Source: CAZAMB01 sp964486335 (GTDB lineage: Bacteria > Planctomycetota > Phycisphaerae > UBA1845). Taken from it: a stretch of 37,086 nt of DNA. Under the pieces are notes generated by a model. The model worked only from the letters and a program-made list of their open reading frames with translations. It had not been told where the DNA came from and searched no databases. A program made the translations under genes and the position numbers. Numbering within the stretch: position 1 is the stretch's first letter; every line of letters starts with the position of its first letter. This document shows, one piece after another, positions 33,051 to 37,086 of this stretch. The stretch covers positions 1-37,086 of the forward strand of contig CAZAMB010000026.1 of the NCBI GenBank assembly GCA_964486335.1, read 5' to 3'.

Positions 33051-33135
33051 CGGTGCGTCTAGAGGCAAATCGGTTCGCGCGACCGGCGCCTGCCGTGGTG
33101 AATTGCTTGTCGCCAATACCCCTCGTTCCGTTCGA

Positions 33136-34329
33136 TCACGCAACCGGGCTAAGGGCCTTGCCGGTATTTCGCTCTTTCGGCACGCGGCGCAGACGAGCAC
33201 ACGCCTCCTCCAGATCGCTCATCTTTTTGGCGAAGCAGAAGCGAAGCTGATTCTCGCCGTCCACCGTGTTTCGATAAAACGCCGTCCCCGGCACCGTCGC
33301 CACCCCCACCTGTTGCAGGATCGACTCCGTCGCCGCCACCGCCCCCGGCCAGCGACCCTTCTCGAACGACGCCAGCATGTAATAGCTTCCATCAGGCACG
33401 AACGGTGTCATGCCGATCGCCCGAAGCGTCTCCGCCAGCATCTCCCGTTTGGTCAGATAGTCCGCCCGCATTTGCGTGTAATACGATTCAGGAAGCTCCA
33501 TGCCCGCCACCACGCCGTGCTGCAACGGGGCGGGAGCGCAGATGTAGAGCAGGTCGTTCACCACGGATATCCGATCGATGATCTCGGCCGGTCCGACGGT
33601 GTACCCCACTCGCCAGCCCGTCACCGCGTACGTCTTGGACGAGCCGCTCAGGGTAAGCGTGCGATCCTTGGCGTCGGGATACTTTCCGATGCTCAGGTGC
33701 CGCTTGCCATAGGTGATGTACTCATAGATTTCGTCGGTGGCGATCCAGATGTTGTGCTTCTTGGCCAGCGCAGCGATATGCCGAAGCTCCGGCTCGTCAA
33801 ATACCTTGCCGCTCGGATTCGCCGGTGTGCACAACACGATCATCCGCGTCCGTTCCGTGATCGCCGACTCCAGGGCAGCCTGATCATAAGACCACTTCGG
33901 CGGATGCAGATCGACAAAACGCACGTTCATTCCGAACAGCTTGAGCAAGTTGACGTGATACCCGTAAAACGGCGAGAAAACGACCGCCTCGTCGCCAGCG
34001 TTCATCGTCGAGAGCACCGCGCATGCAAAAGAACCCGCCGAGCCGACGTTGACGCAAACCTGCGTTTCCGGATCACACTCAATCCCGTTGAACTCCCGCA
34101 TTTTCCGAGAAATCGCCCGCCGCAACTCGACGATCCCGCGGAGATTGGTATAGCTCGCGTGGTCGGCGTCGATCGCCTGTTTGGCCGCCTCTTTGACCTC
34201 ATCCGGCGCGGGCTGATCGCACACCCCTTGCGACAGATTGACCCCCTTCATCGCGGCGCAAATGGCCGAGAAGCGGCGAATGTCCGATTGCTTGACGGTT
34301 TTTACTCGGTCGGCGACAGGCAGGTTCAT
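33136..34329 (-). CDS. Fold-type I PLP-dependent aminotransferase (class I/II)
   Basis: 397 residues, full length. Features of aspartate-aminotransferase-like enzymes: 'GVNLSQGVCDQPAP' near the N-terminus, 'YTNLRGIVELRRAISRKM', 'VNVGSAGSFACAVLSTMNAG', 'CTPANPSGKVFDEPEL' with the Asn that contacts the cofactor, 'IATDEIYEYITYG' with its Asp and Tyr, and the Schiff-base Lys in 'SGSSKTYAVTGWRVGY'. The closest family I can recall is the methionine or kynurenine-type aminotransferases, but the substrate is not certain. It is divergent from lpxA across 479 bp. It is not of the DegT type, so it should not be taken as GnnB, the lipid A aminotransferase. Confidence 0.9.
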   Translation of the reverse strand: MNLPVADRVKTVKQSDIRRFSAICAAMKGVNLSQGVCDQPAPDEVKEAAKQAIDADHASYTNLRGIVELRRAISRKMREFNGIECDPETQVCVNVGSAGSFACAVLSTMNAGDEAVVFSPFYGYHVNLLKLFGMNVRFVDLHPPKWSYDQAALESAITERTRMIVLCTPANPSGKVFDEPELRHIAALAKKHNIWIATDEIYEYITYGKRHLSIGKYPDAKDRTLTLSGSSKTYAVTGWRVGYTVGPAEIIDRISVVNDLLYICAPAPLQHGVVAGMELPESYYTQMRADYLTKREMLAETLRAIGMTPFVPDGSYYMLASFEKGRWPGAVAATESILQQVGVATVPGTAFYRNTVDGENQLRFCFAKKMSDLEEACARLRRVPKERNTGKALSPVA

Positions 34330-34540
34330 GAGATCGATCTCCCGGGGCGAGTGCTTCTTCTCGGCGAACGGCGACGTCCATGCCGCCTTCGCACCGACTC
34401 GTCAGTATATGCTTGCGATGGGTATTCACCAAACCGACGAGCCGCGTGAAAACAGTATCGGTGATCGTCTCGAAAAGTCTCCAGTCTGACGCGCTTCGGT
34501 GCGAGCCCTACGAGCCATGAGGCCTCGACAGTTTATTTGT

Positions 34541-34562
34541 GGCACCGGTTTCCAACCGGTGT
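34541..34562. repeat. Palindromic repeat family 2, first of a pair
   Basis: GGCACCGGTTTCCAACCGGT followed by GT. Perfect 8-bp arms around TCC. With the next copy it forms a direct repeat of about 32 bp (including the trailing CTCCTTTC) at 46-bp spacing. Confidence 0.8.
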
Positions 34563-34586
34563 CTCCTTTCGCCTTCCAACCTCTGT

Positions 34587-34608
34587 GGCACCGGTTTCCA
34601 ACCGGTGT
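34587..34608. repeat. Palindromic repeat family 2, second of a pair
   Basis: Identical to the copy at 34541 including flanking TGT before and CTCCTTTC after. Confidence 0.8.
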
Positions 34609-34808
34609 CTCCTTTCTCAACTACCGGCTCGCGCTTTCCGCTACCCAAGTCAGGACCATCGTTTTCAACCGCGGCAAAAACTTCAACGTTCAGCACGATC
34701 GGGCCTTGTCGAAATCTGGAATCCTTCATTCAACAATTTCCCCTTTTCCGACCTATTGCCTAGCGGGCGGACCATCGCTTACCCTGTACGCGCGATGAGG
34801 TGGTTGGC

Positions 34809-35885
34809 GTGAACATTCATCCCACGGCCATAATTTGTGAAGGGGCGAGAATCGGTCGAAAGGTTGAGATCGGTCCCTACTCAGTTATCGGACCAAACGT
34901 TCGACTCGGCGACAGTTGCCGCATTCACCACTACGTCACCATCGAAGGCCACACCACGCTCGGCGATGGCTGCGAAGTCTTCCCCCAGGCGGTTCTTGGC
35001 TCAAAACCGCAGGATCTGAAGTTCGCCGGCGAGAATACAACCCTCGAAATCGGCAATTACAACGTCTTCCGCGAAATGGTGACCGTCCATCCCGGAACCG
35101 GGAACGGCGGAGGAGTCACCCGCATCGGCGACCGAAACTTCTTCCTCATTGGCGTGCACATCGCCCACGACTGCATCGTCGGCAACAACTGCATCTTCGC
35201 TAATTACGTTCAGCTCGCCGGCCATGTCCACGTCGAAAACAACGTCAACATGGGCGGGCACAGCGCGGTCCACCATTTCGTCACCATCGGCCGGCACGCC
35301 TTCGTCGGCGGTATGACCCGCGTCGCGGCCGACGTGCCTCCGTTCGTCGTGCTCGTAGCCGCGAGGGGAACTCGCTCCGAGGTTCGGATGATCAACGGCG
35401 TCGGACTGAAACGCAGCGGCTTCAGCGAAGACGACATCGCCGCCCTCAAGGACGCCTATATGAAACTTTTCGCTCGCCGCGCGAGACTCAGCGGAACGCC
35501 GATCATCGAGCGCGTGCAGGCTTTGCACACCGAACCCGACCTCAATCCGCACGTAAAGGAACTTTGCGATTCACTGATGCGCTCCTTCGCCCACGGACGA
35601 CACGGCCGATACCTCGAATCGCTTCGCAACGACCCCGTCCACCGCAACACCTGGAAACCGCAGGGACGTTACACGCTGACCGTTGAGGTCGCCGGGCAGG
35701 GAATCGTTCATCGCGCCGCCGCGCCCGCTCCCGACAAGGTCCACGAAGTGCTCGAGCTGACCGCCAGGGCCGAACCGGGATGGTCATTCAACGGATGGAA
35801 CGGTTCGCTCTCCGGGAAAAACAATCCCGAATCCGTCGTGCTCGATCGCAACATGACCGTCGCCGCGACCTTCGTTCCCCAATAG
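34809..35885 (+). CDS. lpxA: UDP-N-acetylglucosamine acyltransferase LpxA with a C-terminal bacterial-repeat domain
   Basis: 358 residues; usual LpxA is about 260-270. The start is GTG at 34809 ('MNIHPTAIICEGARIG'), eight bases after GAGG. Residues 1-190 form the left-handed parallel beta helix of hexapeptide repeats; the catalytic region 'LIGVHIAHDCIVGNNCIFAN' keeps both His residues, and 'GLKRSGFSEDDIAALK' begins the helical C-terminal domain. LpxA adds the first acyl chain in lipid A synthesis. From about residue 287 there is an extra domain: 'RYTLTVEVAGQGIV', 'LELTARAEPGWSFNGWNGSL' and 'VVLDRNMTVAATFV', matching the bacterial repeat / InlB-B-type fold usually seen in secreted proteins. 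No stop, gap or change in base use separates the parts. A Gfo/Idh gene follows after 24 bases. Confidence 0.92.
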   Translation: MNIHPTAIICEGARIGRKVEIGPYSVIGPNVRLGDSCRIHHYVTIEGHTTLGDGCEVFPQAVLGSKPQDLKFAGENTTLEIGNYNVFREMVTVHPGTGNGGGVTRIGDRNFFLIGVHIAHDCIVGNNCIFANYVQLAGHVHVENNVNMGGHSAVHHFVTIGRHAFVGGMTRVAADVPPFVVLVAARGTRSEVRMINGVGLKRSGFSEDDIAALKDAYMKLFARRARLSGTPIIERVQALHTEPDLNPHVKELCDSLMRSFAHGRHGRYLESLRNDPVHRNTWKPQGRYTLTVEVAGQGIVHRAAAPAPDKVHEVLELTARAEPGWSFNGWNGSLSGKNNPESVVLDRNMTVAATFVPQ

Positions 35886-35909
35886 GCAACATTTCGTTAA
35901 AGGTGTACT

Positions 35910-36968
35910 ATGACGACCGCGACATCAGCAAATCCGATCGCGGTCGCCGTCGTCGGTGCGGGTCGAATGGGCACGCACCACGCCCGCGTTTACTCGCAGT
36001 TGCCCCATTGCAAACTCCATGCCGTCATCGATCGCGACATCGAACGCGCGAAGAAAATCGCCACTGATTTCGGCGGATTACCTTTTCAATCCGTCGAAGA
36101 AATGCCCGATGCGGTTTCGGCGGTCAGCGTCGCCGTCCCCACCGTCTATCACGCGGACGTGTCGATTCCATTGATGGAGCGAGGCTGCTCCGTGCTCGTC
36201 GAAAAACCGCTGGCCCACGACGCGACAACCGCACGCCGCATCGCCGACGCCGCGAAAAAAACCGGGCGTGTCCTCCAGGTCGGACATTCCGAGCGCTTCA
36301 ATCCCGTCGTCCGCGCCATGCTTCGCATGGAAGTCGCCCCGCGGTTCATCGAAACCCAGCGCGTCAGCCCCTTCACCTTTCGCAGTGCAGACATCGGCGT
36401 CGTCTTCGACATGATGATCCACGACATCGACATCATGCTCCACCTCGTCCGCGAGCCGATCGAATCCGTCGATGCCGTCGGCGTCAACGTTCTCGGCCAG
36501 CACGAGGACGTCGCCAACGCCCGCATCCGATTCGCCGGCGGCGCGGTCGCCAACCTCACCGCGTCGCGCCTCGCCCTCAAGACCGATCGCCGCATTCGCG
36601 TCTTCTGCCCGTCCGCCTACATCACCATGGACTACCAGAAAAAATCAGGCTTGGCCGTCAAACTCTCGGAGAATCTCGATCTCATCCGCATGGCCCGCGA
36701 ACGAAACTTCGACGATCTCTCGCAGATGGCCGGTCTCGACTTTGGCTCGATGATCAAGGTCGATCCCCTCGTCGTCGACGATGTGGAACCTCTTCGCGCC
36801 GAAATCGAGTCGTTCGTCGACGCCGTCCGCACCGGCCAAAGCGCGGGCGTCAGCGCCGAGGAGGGACTCGCCGCCGTTGAATTGGCCGAACGAATCACCC
36901 GTCTCATCAGCGATCAGGACTGGGGTCGATCGCTCGTCACGACCGCTTCGCCGACCCACACCGACTAG
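35910..36968 (+). CDS. Gfo/Idh/MocA-family oxidoreductase, possible UDP-GlcNAc 3-dehydrogenase (GnnA-like)
   Basis: 352 residues. The N-terminal Rossmann fold reads 'IAVAVVGAGRMGTHHARVYS', then 'VIDRDIERAKKIATDFG', 'VSVAVPTVYHADVSIPLMER' and the family signature 'VLVEKPLAHD'. 'VGHSERFNPVVRAM' and 'DMMIHDIDIMLHLV' are the C-terminal domain motifs, including the His used in catalysis. It follows lpxA by 24 bases. In Acidithiobacillus ferrooxidans, gnnA (this family) and gnnB lie next to lpxA and make the 3-amino sugar used for amide-linked lipid A; the same role is a reasonable inference here. A DegT-type gnnB is not in the window. Other Gfo/Idh functions cannot be excluded. Confidence 0.85.
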   Translation: MTTATSANPIAVAVVGAGRMGTHHARVYSQLPHCKLHAVIDRDIERAKKIATDFGGLPFQSVEEMPDAVSAVSVAVPTVYHADVSIPLMERGCSVLVEKPLAHDATTARRIADAAKKTGRVLQVGHSERFNPVVRAMLRMEVAPRFIETQRVSPFTFRSADIGVVFDMMIHDIDIMLHLVREPIESVDAVGVNVLGQHEDVANARIRFAGGAVANLTASRLALKTDRRIRVFCPSAYITMDYQKKSGLAVKLSENLDLIRMARERNFDDLSQMAGLDFGSMIKVDPLVVDDVEPLRAEIESFVDAVRTGQSAGVSAEEGLAAVELAERITRLISDQDWGRSLVTTASPTHTD

Positions 36969-36991
36969 AGCGGCTAACGCTCAGGCGTAGC

Positions 36992-37055
36992 GAGCCGCGA
37001 GCGTCTGCGCGCGACCCCTGTGCCGTTTCGCAGCGAGCCGCGAGCTTCCATGAGC
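36992..37055. repeat. Two degenerate family-1 palindromic repeats
   Basis: GAGCCGCGAGCGTCTGCGCG (from 36992) and GAGCCGCGAGCTTCCATGAG (from 37035) keep the left flank but have damaged stems. Between them is CTGTGCCGTTTC, as after the copy at 3327. Nothing else is seen up to the window end. Confidence 0.6.
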
Positions 37056-37086
37056 GTGTCGGTGTCAAGGGCGGCGCGACGACGGA

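Larger units (their letters stand above)
34330..34808. other. Non-coding region between the aminotransferase gene and lpxA with family-2 repeats
   Basis: No gene is credible in these 479 bases. Short plus-strand frames translate to 'GTGFQPVSP' and 'WHRFPTGVS', which are only the two readings of the family-2 palindrome. Promoters for both flanking genes must lie here; I cannot point to them. Confidence 0.65.

Noticed and set aside
33136..34329. The aminotransferase as GnnB, partner of the Gfo/Idh enzyme
   Set aside because: Its motifs are those of class I/II aspartate-type aminotransferases, not of the DegT/DnrJ type to which GnnB belongs.
34499..34812. Overlapping small plus-strand frames with 'GTGFQPV' and 'WHRFPTGV'
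   Set aside because: They are translations of the family-2 palindrome in different frames, not genes.

Overview
The window is 37 kb of GC-rich bacterial chromosome, most probably from a member of the Planctomycetota (possibly Phycisphaerae-like). The case rests on gene style, not on a search: a membrane protein ending in a 'CGYPL...CPECG' zinc ribbon, a PD40 propeller protein, several ECF sigma/zinc-finger anti-sigma pairs, lipid A genes (LpxA plus a Gfo/Idh oxidoreductase), an ImuA-ImuB-DnaE2 mutasome and many short palindromic repeats. A run of 10 N at 26941-26950 shows that this is a draft scaffold.

Layout. 1-4.6 kb: a methyltransferase cut by the window edge, an S-adenosylmethionine (SAM) hydrolase, a divergent pcm, a zinc-ribbon membrane protein and a TolB-like protein. 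4.6-10.5 kb: rex, then a secreted HEAT-like protein followed by a peptide ABC transporter set (binding protein and two permeases, no ATPase). 10.5-15.2 kb, minus strand: TPR protein, rpsT, a TlyA-like methyltransferase lacking the S4 domain, then an overlapping lipoprotein / ECF sigma / anti-sigma unit. 15.4-16.9 kb: def-fmt. 16.9-20.4 kb: a second sigma / anti-sigma / secreted PDZ protein unit. 20.6-25.3 kb: smpB, nuoC-nuoD, and otsA-otsB for trehalose synthesis. 25.4-31.8 kb: the damage-tolerance cassette imuA-imuB-dnaE2. 32-34.3 kb: a third ECF sigma with a small zinc-finger partner, then an aminotransferase. 34.8-37 kb: lpxA fused to a bacterial-repeat domain, then a Gfo/Idh oxidoreductase that may be GnnA.

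The most notable pattern is a palindromic repeat family (GCGGACT-TC-AGTCCGC type). Its stems change in a compensated way between copies, and copies concentrate around the mutasome and the third sigma factor. One copy lies in frame inside the linker of dnaE2. An 83-bp sequence containing it appears on both sides of the scaffold gap, and collapsing the two copies restores one continuous reading frame for the polymerase. A second family (CACCGGTT-TCC-AACCGGTG) and a third block (GGGGTCCGAT...CAAACAAATTCATT) are intermixed.

Functions are assigned by reading motifs; no database or folding program was run.
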